NCBI GenBank assembly: GCA_015060765.1
Contig: SUXW01000006.1
Span: 93,062-157,061 of the forward strand
Length of the DNA stretch: 64,000 nucleotides
Reading direction: 5' to 3'
Source: Bacteroides sp.
GTDB taxonomy: Bacteria > Bacteroidota > Bacteroidia > Bacteroidales > Bacteroidaceae
The translations under genes were made by a program, and so were the position numbers. Shown here piece by piece: positions 49,001 to 57,884 of this stretch (its first letter is position 1; each line of letters opens with the position of its first letter). The notes beneath the pieces were generated by a model. It saw only the letters and a list, made by a program, of their open reading frames with translations. It did no database searches and was not told where the DNA came from.

Positions 49001-50119
49001 TTATTTTTGAGTGGCTTCGAGCATACCAAACTTATACGTTCCCTTGCGGATCACTTTTCCATCCTTGTCGGTCTCTACAAACGCTCCGTGCTTGCGGCCC
49101 TGCTTGAAGAATCCTTCGTAGCGGATGCCGTCCTTGTCGACCAGCACGCCCTTGCCTTCTTCCTTGCCTTTCACGAACTGGCCGCGATAGCGGCTTCCGT
49201 CCTTCAGGGTGAGCAGACCTTCACCATCGGGCATATCGTTCTTCCATTCGCCTTCGTATACGTCGCCATTGGCCCATACATACCGGCCCTTGCCGCTACG
49301 CACGTTGTTGTCCCAATGACCTTCGTAAACGGCTCCGTTGCTCCAGGTCAGGGTACCTTGTCCATATTGCTCGCCGTTCATGAAACCGCCCACGTACTTG
49401 TCGCCGTTCTTGTGGAGGTAGATGCCATGACCGGTGCGCTCACCTTCCAGGTAATCGCCTTCGTAGCGGTCGCCCCCATTGAAGGTATAGATTCCCTTGC
49501 CATGCTGGACATCGTTCTTCCAATCGCCGATATACTTGTCGCCATTGGCGTAGACAAACACGCCTTGTCCCTCGCGGGCATCGTTCACCCATTGGCCTTG
49601 GTAGGTCGACTGGTCGGGCCACACCATGTGCCCCTCTCCGTTCTTCTTGTCGTTCTTCCAATCGCCTTCGTAACGGGCTCCCGCCTTCCAGGTGTAGACC
49701 CCCTTGCCACTACGCAGGTCCTGATACCACTCGCCTTCGTACACATCGCCGTTGTAGTAGTACATGGTTCCCTTGCCCTGTTGATAATCGGCGTACCACA
49801 TGCCTTCGTAGCGGTTGTTGTTCATGAAATAGAAGGTACCCTTGCCGTGTTGCTGGTCCTGGAACCAACTGCCCACGTACTTCTCGCCATCCTGGAAGGT
49901 GTAGACTCCTTCTCCTTGTCTTTTTCCCTTGACATACTGGCCTTCGTAGGTATCTCCGTTGCGGAAAGTGGTTTTTCCCTTTCCATGGGGGCGCTTGCCC
50001 TTCAGCTCGCCCATGTATTCCGAACCGTCCTTGAACTGATAGGTTCCAATCTTGATTTGGGCGGACGAGGTTGAGCTCAATATTGCTATCAGACTAAATA
50101 TAATTAGGCTTTTCTTCAT
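49001..50119 (-). CDS. Secreted MORN-repeat protein
   Basis: A 372-aa protein with a signal peptide (hydrophobic residues about 5-20) followed by about 14 tandem MORN repeats of 23 residues, each of the form YEGxWxxGxxxGxGxxxxxxG (for example YEGEWYQDLRSGKGVYTWKA). MORN repeats form elongated beta structures and often bind membranes or proteins. The role here is unknown. The region is strongly repetitive at the DNA level. It is placed between the M16-type gene and the inositol-phosphatase gene on one strand. Confidence 0.88.
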   Translation of the reverse strand: MKKSLIIFSLIAILSSTSSAQIKIGTYQFKDGSEYMGELKGKRPHGKGKTTFRNGDTYEGQYVKGKRQGEGVYTFQDGEKYVGSWFQDQQHGKGTFYFMNNNRYEGMWYADYQQGKGTMYYYNGDVYEGEWYQDLRSGKGVYTWKAGARYEGDWKNDKKNGEGHMVWPDQSTYQGQWVNDAREGQGVFVYANGDKYIGDWKNDVQHGKGIYTFNGGDRYEGDYLEGERTGHGIYLHKNGDKYVGGFMNGEQYGQGTLTWSNGAVYEGHWDNNVRSGKGRYVWANGDVYEGEWKNDMPDGEGLLTLKDGSRYRGQFVKGKEEGKGVLVDKDGIRYEGFFKQGRKHGAFVETDKDGKVIRKGTYKFGMLEATQK

Positions 50120-50178
50120 GATTTTTCATTTAATGGTTTCCAAAGATAGTGATTTTGCGGACAATTGGCGGCACGCTA

Positions 50179-51468
50179 TCACATTTTTTTACCAGCTACG
50201 ACCTCTATTAAGTTTTCTTTGCATAAATAGGTCTGCGCCAATTGGCGGACTTCCTCGCGGGTAATGCTCTGGATGGAATCCAGGGTGCGGACAAAGAACT
50301 GGTCGTCCAAACCGCCCGTCTCGATGTAGATCCAGGCGTCCGACATGGAGAACGGTCCTTCGTAAGAACGGCACCAGTCGCCCAACATGTAGTTCTTCAC
50401 CATATCGAGCTCTGCCTGGGGTACCAGATCGTTGCACAAGCGGTCCATCTCCTTGTAGGTCTCATCGATGATGGCCGAGGCGTACTCATTGTCGGCCTCG
50501 GTACTGATGACCAGCACACTGAGGTCCGGATAGGTCACAATGCCGGCTCCGATGCCGTAGGTGTAGCCCTTCTCCTCGCGGATGTTCGACATCAGACGGC
50601 TCCCGAAATACCCGCCAAACAGGGTTACCATGACTCTGGCTTTCAGGAAATCGGGGTGCAGGCGGTCCATGACGAAGCCACCCAACTTGATGGAACTTTG
50701 CAGGGCATCGTCCTTTTCGACGAAGAAATGCTTGCCTTCGGCTTGTTGGGGATGGATGGGGACAATCGGGACCACCTCGCTCACGTTTCCCCACGGGGCA
50801 TCGCCCAACAAATGCTCTATACTGGTTATGATCTCTTTCGTTACCTTGCCCGACACGTAGATGGAGCAATTGCCCGAGTGGTAATAACGGTTGTAAAACG
50901 CGCGGAGCAACTCGGGGGTGATGCGGTCGTAATCGTCGGCTTCGGCATAGCGCCCCAAGGGATGGGCCTCACCAAAGAGCGAACGGTTCAACTTCTTGCG
51001 GGCCATCATCTCCACCCGACTGGAATTGATCAGGAAGCGTTGTTTGTTTACCTCCAGCACCACATCCAGTTCTTTCTTCGGGAAAGTGGGATGCATCAGC
51101 ATATCGGCCACAATCTCCAAGGTCTTGGGGAAATGCTTGTTCAAGGAATAGAGGGTAATGAAGCCGCAATTGACCGAGGACGACAATTCCATCACCGCAC
51201 CGTAATAGTCCAATCGTTCGGCTATCTGGCGGGAGGTAAGCGACACGGTCCCTTCGCGCAGAAGGCGGTTGGTGAACATCGCTTGCAAAGATTGGGTCTG
51301 ATGCCATTGGCCGGCTCCAACCAACAAATCGAAACGGACTACCTCCTCGGTCCCAGCCTGGATGATGTTCAACGGAATGCCGTTCTTCAGATGCAAGCGC
51401 TCGGGATAGAGGATGTTCAGTTCGTCCAACGAACGGACCGACGGTGGAATGGTTCGGTTCAGACTCAT
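50179..51468 (-). CDS. M16-family peptidase homologue lacking the zinc motif
   Basis: A 429-aa protein with the two-lobed M16 layout: N-terminal domain (about 20-200) and C-terminal domain with SRLMSNIREEKGYTYGIGAGI, the R/Y substrate-binding motif. In active M16 enzymes an HxxEH motif follows the GAG stretch. Here that place reads GAGQWHQTQSLQAMFTNRLL, without HxxEH. It is therefore expected to be a non-catalytic partner subunit, as seen for alpha subunits of processing peptidases; no active partner lies nearby. Its ATG overlaps the kdsB stop by 4 bp. Confidence 0.85.
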   Translation of the reverse strand: MSLNRTIPPSVRSLDELNILYPERLHLKNGIPLNIIQAGTEEVVRFDLLVGAGQWHQTQSLQAMFTNRLLREGTVSLTSRQIAERLDYYGAVMELSSSVNCGFITLYSLNKHFPKTLEIVADMLMHPTFPKKELDVVLEVNKQRFLINSSRVEMMARKKLNRSLFGEAHPLGRYAEADDYDRITPELLRAFYNRYYHSGNCSIYVSGKVTKEIITSIEHLLGDAPWGNVSEVVPIVPIHPQQAEGKHFFVEKDDALQSSIKLGGFVMDRLHPDFLKARVMVTLFGGYFGSRLMSNIREEKGYTYGIGAGIVTYPDLSVLVISTEADNEYASAIIDETYKEMDRLCNDLVPQAELDMVKNYMLGDWCRSYEGPFSMSDAWIYIETGGLDDQFFVRTLDSIQSITREEVRQLAQTYLCKENLIEVVAGKKM

Positions 51469-52226
51469 ACCCCAGCCTCTCTCTGTTTCAAGAATAGTTC
51501 CGCTCTCTGCAAATCCTCGGGCGTGTCAATGCCGATGGTCTCCACATCTGTGGTACCTACCTTGATGACGTATCCGTTTTCCAACCAACGGAGCTGCTCC
51601 AGGGATTCCGCCACTTCCAGGGAAGATTGGGGCAAGGAGGTGATTTCCTTGAGCACTTCTGCCCGGTAGGCGTACAATCCGATGTGCTTGTAGTATACAT
51701 GACCGGCCAACCAATCGCGCTTGTCGGCATTGCGTTGGTACGGGATGATGGAACGGCTGAAGTACAAGGCGTTCATCTTCTTGTTGACCACTACCTTCGG
51801 AGAATTGACATTCTCCAATGCTTCCCATCCGTCGCCGGGTGTAAAGGGCTTGACCAACGTGGCTATCTGGGTATCCTCATCCTCGAAACATGCCTTGACG
51901 GCTTCCAGTTGTGAAGCTTGGATGAAGGGTTCATCGCCCTGGATGTTAACAATGACATCGTAGCCATGGCCCACCCGGGTGTAGGCCTCGTAACAACGGT
52001 CGGTACCACTCTTGTGATGCACCGAGGTCATCACTACTTTTCCTCCAAAAGCCTTGACGGCCGCTTCAATGCGTTCGTCATCGGTAGCCACATACGCCTC
52101 ATCGAGGATGCCGGCCACCTGTTCGTACACTCTCTGTATCACGGTCTTTCCACCCAACATAGCCAAGGGTTTGGCGGGAAAACGGGTGGATGCATATCTT
52201 GCGGGAATGATTCCGATAAATTTCAT
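51465..52226 (-). CDS. kdsB: 3-deoxy-manno-octulosonate cytidylyltransferase
   Basis: Activates Kdo with CTP for lipopolysaccharide inner-core synthesis. From the ATG at 52226 it has 253 aa, starting MKFIGIIPARYASTRFPAKP, the nucleotide-binding N-terminus of the family. The frame extends much further upstream but that part has no homology-like content and overlaps folK antisense. VNIQGDEPFI holds the catalytic Asp, and the C-terminus has IDTPEDLQRAE. Its stop overlaps the M16-like gene start by 4 bp. Confidence 0.95.
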   Translation of the reverse strand: MKFIGIIPARYASTRFPAKPLAMLGGKTVIQRVYEQVAGILDEAYVATDDERIEAAVKAFGGKVVMTSVHHKSGTDRCYEAYTRVGHGYDVIVNIQGDEPFIQASQLEAVKACFEDEDTQIATLVKPFTPGDGWEALENVNSPKVVVNKKMNALYFSRSIIPYQRNADKRDWLAGHVYYKHIGLYAYRAEVLKEITSLPQSSLEVAESLEQLRWLENGYVIKVGTTDVETIGIDTPEDLQRAELFLKQREAGV

Positions 52227-52249
52227 AAGCATCTTTTCTATTATTCGTG

Positions 52250-52278
52250 CAAAAGTACAAAAACATTTTCTACATTTG
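52250..52278. promoter_or_regulatory. Divergent promoters of kdsB and folK-GH3
   Basis: TACTTTTG on the minus strand (52250-52257) faces kdsB; TACATTTG on the plus strand (52271-52278) lies 23 bp before the folK-type ATG at 52302. Confidence 0.65.
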
Positions 52279-52301
52279 CATTCTATTCGAAATAAATCGT
52301 C

Positions 52302-55037
52302 ATGAGTATACATCATTGTCTTCTTTGTCTGGGCTCCAACGAACGGTACACGGAAAGATTGGAAGCGGCCCGAAGGGCGCTGACCTCTCTTTTTCCCGAT
52401 GTGACATTCGGGAAGGAAATGCTGACGGAGGCCATCGGAGACAAGTGGTTGTCGCCTTTCTGCAACCAACTGGCCGTGTGCTCCACTCCCCTTCCGGCCG
52501 AGGAGGTACGGAACCACCTGAAGCAAATTGAGCGGGACAACGGGCGGTTGCCGGACGACAAGAAGAAAGGGATTGTGAAGCTCGACATCGACCTGCTGAT
52601 GGTGGACGAAACGGTCTTGAAACCCGATGACATGAAACGGGACTTCGTGCAAAGAGGACTGATGGAATGGTACGAAATTTTTAACTCAAATAATCCAAAC
52701 TACATGAAATGTAAAGCTTTTATGATGGGGGTTATCGCTATGATGACAAGTTGTAGCCAACCCCTGATGGATATTGACGAGAAGGTCAATAGCCTCTATG
52801 AAAAAATGTCAATGGAAGAGCGGGTCGCTCAATTGAGAAGTTGTTATATGAACGATCTGTTCGACAAAGAGGGCAAACTGGATACGTTGAAGTGCAAGGA
52901 GCTGATTCCATACGGTATCGGGCACTTTTCGCAATATGCAAGCCAGAGTCTGACGGATGCCAACGTGTTACGCGACCAGGTAGCCCTTGTCCAAGAATGG
53001 TTGATAAACCATACGCCCAACGGAATCCCCGCCCTTTTCCATGAAGAGGTGCTTACCGGCATCAATACACCGGGAGCTACCATCTATCCACAACAAATCG
53101 GTCAGGCTTGTTCCTTCAATCCGGAACTGGCCGAATTGAAGACCTTACAAACGGGTACCGCTATGCGTAAGATGGGTGGTGTATTGTCGCTCTCGCCCAT
53201 GGTGGATGTATGCCGTAACCCCAGCTTCAACCGTTTGGAAGAATCGTACGGAGAAGACGGATACCTATCGGCCGTCATGGGAACCGCCTTCGTGAAGGGT
53301 CTGCAACAGGGCGACCTCACCCAAGGTGTAGGCGCTTGTTCGAAACACTACTTGGGATATGGCGGTGGAGGTGATGCCGACGAAAAGGAAATGATGGAAG
53401 AGATTCTGTTCCCTCACGAAGCCATGATAAGATTGGCGGGAAGCAAGGTGGTGATGCCGGGATATCATGCCGTACACGGTACCAATTGCGTGGCCAATAG
53501 CGAAATATTGAAGGATATACTTCGCGACTATGTGGGATTCGACGGCATGGTGGTGAGCGACTATACCGCCATCGACCAGTTGCCCAATTGCGAAGACGTG
53601 GTGCAGAAGACGGCCGAAGCCATCAACGGAGGAAATGACGTGGACTTTCCTCACGGGGCCAATTACCAATATCTGCCGGAAGCCATCGAACGCGGTCTGG
53701 TGAAACCGGAAGTGTTGGAACGGGCCGTGAAGAATGTGCTCCGCCACAAGTACCGCGCCGGTCTGCTCGACCAAGATGCTTATCTGTATAGCACGGAACC
53801 CATCGTACTGGATACTCCGGAAGAACGTCAGACCGCATACGACATCGCTACGCAATCGGTGGTATTGTTGGAAAACAACGGTATCCTCCCGTTGAAGGAT
53901 GTGAAGAACGTATTGGTAACGGGCCCGAACGCCAACTCCATGTGGGCTATGTGTGGCGACTACTCCTTCCCCGCCATGTTCTATTTCTGGAAACAATATG
54001 CGGGCGATTTGGAAAATCCCGAAATTATCAGTCTGCTCGAGGGGATGACCGCCCAAAAGCCCGAAGGTGTGAACATTCTCTATTCACGTGGATGCGACTG
54101 GACCGAAGAGGTGGAAACCAAGTATACCGAAAGCGGTGACGAACGGGCTTGGGAATATGCCCTCCTACACCGGAAGGTGGATTCGGGAGAAAAAGCCGAC
54201 AAGCAGGAATCACTCCGTATGGCCAAACAGAGTGATGTAATCATAGCCGCCGTAGGCGAGAATGTGATGCTTTGTGGAGAGAACCGCGACCGTCAGGGTC
54301 TCCGTTTGCCGGGCAAGCAGGAACAATATGTAGAAGAGCTCTTGGCTACCGGTAAGCCCGTGGTACTGGTGATGTTCGGCGGTCGCGCGCAAGTGGTTTC
54401 GGGCCTCGCCGAACGTTGTGCGGCCGTAATTCAAGCCTGGTATCCGGGTGAAGAAGGCGGTAATGCCGTAGCCGATATCCTGTACGGAAAGGTATCGCCA
54501 TCGGGCAAACTCAGTGTGAGCTATCCGAATACGGAGGTTTACGAACCGATCTGCTATAATTATTCGGCCGAAAAGGATCCGCGCGTGGCATGGCCCTTCG
54601 GTTATGGCTTGAGCTATACTACCTTTGAATATGCCAATCTGGAAATGGCGCACGAAGCGGCTACAACCGACAAGGACATCACCCTTTCGTTCGACGTGAC
54701 CAATACCGGTTCGGTAAAGGCGGATGAAGTGGCGCAGATTTACCTCTCTCCGGCCGATGGCAATACGAACATACGCCCCATCCAGTTGCAAGGATTCGCA
54801 CGCGTGACCCTTGAACCGGGAGAAACCCAAAAGGTGGAAGTGAAGATGTACGTAGAGCAATTGGGATACTATAGCAACGAGGGCCAACGCCAATGGAACA
54901 TCGCACCGGGTACCTTCACCATCAAGGTGGGTGCATCGTGTGAAGACATCAAGTTGAACGGCGACCTGGTACTGAACGGTGAAAAGGTCAGCAAGCCGCT
55001 CAGAGAGTATTATTTCTCGGAAAACACCATCAAGTAA
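52302..55037 (+). CDS. FolK-like domain in one frame with a GH3 beta-glucosidase (911 aa)
   Basis: A single uninterrupted frame. Residues 1 to about 125 match FolK (HPPK, the pyrophosphokinase of folate synthesis): HHCLLCLGSNERYTERLEAA, then NQLAVCST and GIVKLDIDLLMVD, the last holding the DxD Mg site. Directly after comes MKCKAFMMGVIAMMTSC, which looks like a lipoprotein signal peptide for the following GH3 enzyme. A signal peptide in the middle of a protein makes a working fusion unlikely. Either folK has lost its stop codon, or there is read-through with an independent start at 52704. A base change or sequencing error near the T run at about 52679-52683 could also account for it, since TAA occurs there in another frame. 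Confidence 0.7.
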   Translation: MSIHHCLLCLGSNERYTERLEAARRALTSLFPDVTFGKEMLTEAIGDKWLSPFCNQLAVCSTPLPAEEVRNHLKQIERDNGRLPDDKKKGIVKLDIDLLMVDETVLKPDDMKRDFVQRGLMEWYEIFNSNNPNYMKCKAFMMGVIAMMTSCSQPLMDIDEKVNSLYEKMSMEERVAQLRSCYMNDLFDKEGKLDTLKCKELIPYGIGHFSQYASQSLTDANVLRDQVALVQEWLINHTPNGIPALFHEEVLTGINTPGATIYPQQIGQACSFNPELAELKTLQTGTAMRKMGGVLSLSPMVDVCRNPSFNRLEESYGEDGYLSAVMGTAFVKGLQQGDLTQGVGACSKHYLGYGGGGDADEKEMMEEILFPHEAMIRLAGSKVVMPGYHAVHGTNCVANSEILKDILRDYVGFDGMVVSDYTAIDQLPNCEDVVQKTAEAINGGNDVDFPHGANYQYLPEAIERGLVKPEVLERAVKNVLRHKYRAGLLDQDAYLYSTEPIVLDTPEERQTAYDIATQSVVLLENNGILPLKDVKNVLVTGPNANSMWAMCGDYSFPAMFYFWKQYAGDLENPEIISLLEGMTAQKPEGVNILYSRGCDWTEEVETKYTESGDERAWEYALLHRKVDSGEKADKQESLRMAKQSDVIIAAVGENVMLCGENRDRQGLRLPGKQEQYVEELLATGKPVVLVMFGGRAQVVSGLAERCAAVIQAWYPGEEGGNAVADILYGKVSPSGKLSVSYPNTEVYEPICYNYSAEKDPRVAWPFGYGLSYTTFEYANLEMAHEAATTDKDITLSFDVTNTGSVKADEVAQIYLSPADGNTNIRPIQLQGFARVTLEPGETQKVEVKMYVEQLGYYSNEGQRQWNIAPGTFTIKVGASCEDIKLNGDLVLNGEKVSKPLREYYFSENTIK
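52704..55037 (+). CDS. GH3-family beta-glucosidase lipoprotein (internal start)
   Basis: From the internal ATG at 52704 the product has 777 aa. It begins with a lipoprotein signal (cysteine in MTSC at about residue 17) and continues as a full GH3 enzyme: N-terminal barrel, catalytic Asp286 in GFDGMVVSDYTA, C-terminal alpha/beta sandwich (ATQSVVLLENNGILPL) and a fibronectin-III-like domain (about 650-760, WPFGYGLSYTTFEY). It should release glucose or xylose from beta-linked oligosaccharides in the envelope. This start gives a protein with sensible targeting, so I prefer it for the enzyme, with the upstream FolK part made separately or fused. Confidence 0.85.
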   Translation: MKCKAFMMGVIAMMTSCSQPLMDIDEKVNSLYEKMSMEERVAQLRSCYMNDLFDKEGKLDTLKCKELIPYGIGHFSQYASQSLTDANVLRDQVALVQEWLINHTPNGIPALFHEEVLTGINTPGATIYPQQIGQACSFNPELAELKTLQTGTAMRKMGGVLSLSPMVDVCRNPSFNRLEESYGEDGYLSAVMGTAFVKGLQQGDLTQGVGACSKHYLGYGGGGDADEKEMMEEILFPHEAMIRLAGSKVVMPGYHAVHGTNCVANSEILKDILRDYVGFDGMVVSDYTAIDQLPNCEDVVQKTAEAINGGNDVDFPHGANYQYLPEAIERGLVKPEVLERAVKNVLRHKYRAGLLDQDAYLYSTEPIVLDTPEERQTAYDIATQSVVLLENNGILPLKDVKNVLVTGPNANSMWAMCGDYSFPAMFYFWKQYAGDLENPEIISLLEGMTAQKPEGVNILYSRGCDWTEEVETKYTESGDERAWEYALLHRKVDSGEKADKQESLRMAKQSDVIIAAVGENVMLCGENRDRQGLRLPGKQEQYVEELLATGKPVVLVMFGGRAQVVSGLAERCAAVIQAWYPGEEGGNAVADILYGKVSPSGKLSVSYPNTEVYEPICYNYSAEKDPRVAWPFGYGLSYTTFEYANLEMAHEAATTDKDITLSFDVTNTGSVKADEVAQIYLSPADGNTNIRPIQLQGFARVTLEPGETQKVEVKMYVEQLGYYSNEGQRQWNIAPGTFTIKVGASCEDIKLNGDLVLNGEKVSKPLREYYFSENTIK

Positions 55038-55042
55038 GAAAC

Positions 55043-55342
55043 ATGGAACAAATGGAACGCATCCGTCGGATGGAACAACTACTGGACCAGGTTTCGGTAG
55101 TTGTGACGGAGCTTTCGGGTGCTCTCGAAAGATACGAAGAAGTACAGGAAGCCATCGCTACGCTCAACGAATACTACGGTAGTGATGAGTGGAAACAGGA
55201 CTTTGCCGCCGATAAAGCCGGGCTCTTGCCCCAAGACTTGAAACGGGGTGTGCTCTCGGAAGACGGTCTTTGGAACGTACTGGCCGATTGCCGGGAGGTG
55301 GAGAAAAAATTGAGCGCCCAAAGGAAATCCTCCAAGACATAA
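55043..55342 (+). CDS. DUF4298 protein
   Basis: A 99-aa soluble protein, mostly helical, with the DUF4298 pattern LEAxxxYYGSxEWxxDFxAD (here LNEYYGSDEWKQDFAADKAG) followed by LKRGVLSEDGLWNVL. The function is unknown. It starts 5 bp after the GH3 stop and so shares its transcript. A strong bidirectional terminator follows. Confidence 0.85.
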   Translation: MEQMERIRRMEQLLDQVSVVVTELSGALERYEEVQEAIATLNEYYGSDEWKQDFAADKAGLLPQDLKRGVLSEDGLWNVLADCREVEKKLSAQRKSSKT

Positions 55343-55360
55343 TCCGAACGAAGTTTCAAG

Positions 55361-55406
55361 AATAAAGAAGTGCCGCTTTAATTGAATAAGGCGGCACTTC
55401 TTTATT
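55361..55406. terminator. Bidirectional intrinsic terminator
   Basis: A perfect 16-bp stem (55361-55376 with 55391-55406) with a 14-nt loop and A/T-rich flanks lies between the convergent DUF4298 and PBP1A genes. Confidence 0.9.
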
Positions 55407-55419
55407 ATGTGTAGATGAA

Positions 55420-57753
55420 TCAATTGAACATATTGTCCAAACCTTCGGTTTCTTCGATAGCCGGAGCTTCATCGCTATCCAATATATCCTTGCAAGGATC
55501 GAATCCTTCCGGGATATCGAACTTTTCTTCTTGAGAATATCCCAAAGACTTGTCGGCATATACTTTCTTCATGTAGAGTCCCCAGATAGGCAATGCCATA
55601 GCCGCACCCTGACCATCGGTCATGTTGTCGAAGTGGATGTCGCGCTCTTCGCCACCGACCCATGCACCCGATACCAACGACGGGGTAAAGCCCATGAACC
55701 AACCGTCGGAGTTGTTATTGGTGGTACCGGTCTTTCCGCCCATATCGGCCGTAATGCCATATACACGACGTACACGTCCACCCGTACCTTCATTGATTAC
55801 CGCACGGAGCATAATCAACATCTTGTACACGCTCTCTTCACTGATGACTTCCTCCATGTGAGGAGTGAAATCGGCCAACACATTGCCCTCATTGTCTTCG
55901 ATGCGTGAAACGAACAACGGAGCCGTGCGGATACCCTTGTTGGCAAAGGCCGTATAGGCGCTTACCATCTCGCCTACCGATATTTCGCACGGGCCGAGAC
56001 ACAACGATACAACCGGGTCTATCTGCTTGTTCTTCACACCAAAGGAATGGATGAGACGGACTAACTGATACGGACTCAACTTACCCATCAGATAGGCGGT
56101 CACCCAGTTGTCGGAATTGGCCAAGCCCCACTTGATGGTTACCATTTCGCCATAACGCTTGGCACTGGCATTACGAGGGCTCCATGCCTTGCCGTTTTCA
56201 TCAATCAAAGTCTGCTCTACATGGCGCATCTGGTCGCACGGTGAGAATCCGTTCTCCATGGCCAATGTATAGAGATAAGGTTTCACGGTAGATCCTACCT
56301 GACGGCGTCCCACCATGGCCATATCGTATTGGAAGTAATTGAAATTAGGTCCGCCCACATACGCCTTGACATATCCCGTAACGGGGTCCATCGACATGAA
56401 GCCCGCACGAAGGAAATGCTTGTAGTACCGGAGTGAATCCATGGGTGTCATCAAGGTATCCTTTTCTCCCTGATACGTAAAGATGGTCATTTCCTGGGGT
56501 GTATCGAACGCTTTTCGGATTTCGGCTTCATTCGCACCCGCCTTCTTCATGAGGCGATAACGGTCGGTCTGCTTCATAGAACGGTCCATGATGGACTTCA
56601 CCTCCTCGGGAGTCAGCTGATTGGTAAAAGGAGCCGTTTTCTTGTTGGCTTTCGCCTTGAAGAATCGCGGTTGAAGGTATTCGGCCACGTGCTCCTGAAC
56701 GGCCTCTTCGGCATAACGTTGCATGCGCGAATTGATGGTGGTATAAATCTTCAGACCATCGGTATAGAGGTTGTAGTTGCTTCCGTCCTTCTTTTTGTTC
56801 TTGGCACACCAACCATAGAGAGGATCGGTCTCCCAAGCCAAAGAGTCTTCGTAGTATTGTTGCATCTGCCATCCTCGGTATTCGCTCTTCACGGGTTTCT
56901 CGGCTCTCAATATATCGCGCAGATATTCACGAAAATATGGAGCGGGACCTTCCTTGTGGTCTACCTTGCGGTATTTCAACTCCAACGGAGTGGCCTTCAG
57001 TTCATCGGCTTCGGCTTCCGTCAGATGTCCGGCTCTTTCCATCTGTCCGATCACCACATTACGGCGACCACGGGCACGTTCGGCAAAACGACGCGGGTTA
57101 TAGTACGAGGGATTCTTACACATCCCCACCAAGGTAGCGGCTTCTACTATATCCAAGTCCTTCGGCTCTTTGGAGAAATAAGTATTGGCGGCCGTCTTGA
57201 TACCAACCGCATTGTTCAGGAAGTCGAACTTATTAAGATACATGGTCAGAATCTCTTCTTTGGTATAGTATTTCTCCAACTTCACGGCGATGACCCACTC
57301 GATGGGTTTCTGCATCAATCGTTCGAACACACTACCCGCCTGTTCGGAATAGAATTGCTTGGCCAATTGCTGAGTAATGGTACTACCCCCACCGGCATTT
57401 TTCTGCATCAGGATACCACGCTTGATGAGCGCACGCAAGAAAGCACGTGCATCGATGCCCGAGTGTTCGTGGAAACGCTCGTCTTCCGTAGAAATCAACG
57501 CATTGATGAGATGGGGAGAAAGGTCATTATAGCCCACATACAAGCGGTTTTCCTTACTCAACGAATAGGTACCCAGTGTCACCCCATCGTCCGAGATGAT
57601 TTGGGTGGCAAACTTCAGGTTCGGATTTTCCAATTCTTCGATGGGCGGTACATAACCGATCCATCCTTTGGCTATGGCCGCAAAAACACCTGCTATGCCC
57701 AATAAGGCAAGCAACAAGAGAGCCCAGAGGGTGTATATGAATGTCTTTCTCAT
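55420..57753 (-). CDS. Penicillin-binding protein 1A (bifunctional)
   Basis: From the ATG at 57753 it has 777 aa; a TTG nine bases upstream is in frame. A single N-terminal membrane helix (about 5-28) precedes the GT51 glycosyltransferase domain, with catalytic Glu90 in STEDERFHEHSG and the GGGSTITQQLAKQ motif. The transpeptidase domain has Ser488 in GSTVKPYLYT, an SDN motif (NSDNW) and KTGTTNNNSDGW. It polymerises and cross-links peptidoglycan in the periplasm. The acidic C-terminal tail is short. Transcribed alone, convergent with the GH3 unit. Confidence 0.95.
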   Translation of the reverse strand: MRKTFIYTLWALLLLALLGIAGVFAAIAKGWIGYVPPIEELENPNLKFATQIISDDGVTLGTYSLSKENRLYVGYNDLSPHLINALISTEDERFHEHSGIDARAFLRALIKRGILMQKNAGGGSTITQQLAKQFYSEQAGSVFERLMQKPIEWVIAVKLEKYYTKEEILTMYLNKFDFLNNAVGIKTAANTYFSKEPKDLDIVEAATLVGMCKNPSYYNPRRFAERARGRRNVVIGQMERAGHLTEAEADELKATPLELKYRKVDHKEGPAPYFREYLRDILRAEKPVKSEYRGWQMQQYYEDSLAWETDPLYGWCAKNKKKDGSNYNLYTDGLKIYTTINSRMQRYAEEAVQEHVAEYLQPRFFKAKANKKTAPFTNQLTPEEVKSIMDRSMKQTDRYRLMKKAGANEAEIRKAFDTPQEMTIFTYQGEKDTLMTPMDSLRYYKHFLRAGFMSMDPVTGYVKAYVGGPNFNYFQYDMAMVGRRQVGSTVKPYLYTLAMENGFSPCDQMRHVEQTLIDENGKAWSPRNASAKRYGEMVTIKWGLANSDNWVTAYLMGKLSPYQLVRLIHSFGVKNKQIDPVVSLCLGPCEISVGEMVSAYTAFANKGIRTAPLFVSRIEDNEGNVLADFTPHMEEVISEESVYKMLIMLRAVINEGTGGRVRRVYGITADMGGKTGTTNNNSDGWFMGFTPSLVSGAWVGGEERDIHFDNMTDGQGAAMALPIWGLYMKKVYADKSLGYSQEEKFDIPEGFDPCKDILDSDEAPAIEETEGLDNMFN

Positions 57754-57848
57754 GATTTCCAACGATTAATGTCGCAAAATTACGGAAATTCAACGGATAA
57801 ATTATACAATATATAAAAGAAAGTACTGCTTTTTTCGATTTATTTACC

Positions 57849-57856
57849 TATTTTTG
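57849..57856 (+). promoter_or_regulatory. -7 box of the GH31 gene
   Basis: TATTTTTG lies 28 bp before the ATG at 57885. The -33 box is not clear. Confidence 0.55.
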
Positions 57857-57884
57857 TGAACAAATCAATCTTAAACCCATAGCC

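Noticed and set aside
48215..50074. A 619-aa plus-strand open frame
   Set aside because: It lies antisense to the inositol-phosphatase and MORN genes; the MORN repeats keep the opposite frame open. The translation has no family features.
52227..52652. An N-terminal extension of kdsB
   Set aside because: The -7 box at 52250-52257 lies inside it, the kdsB family starts at MKFIGIIPAR, and the extension is antisense to folK.
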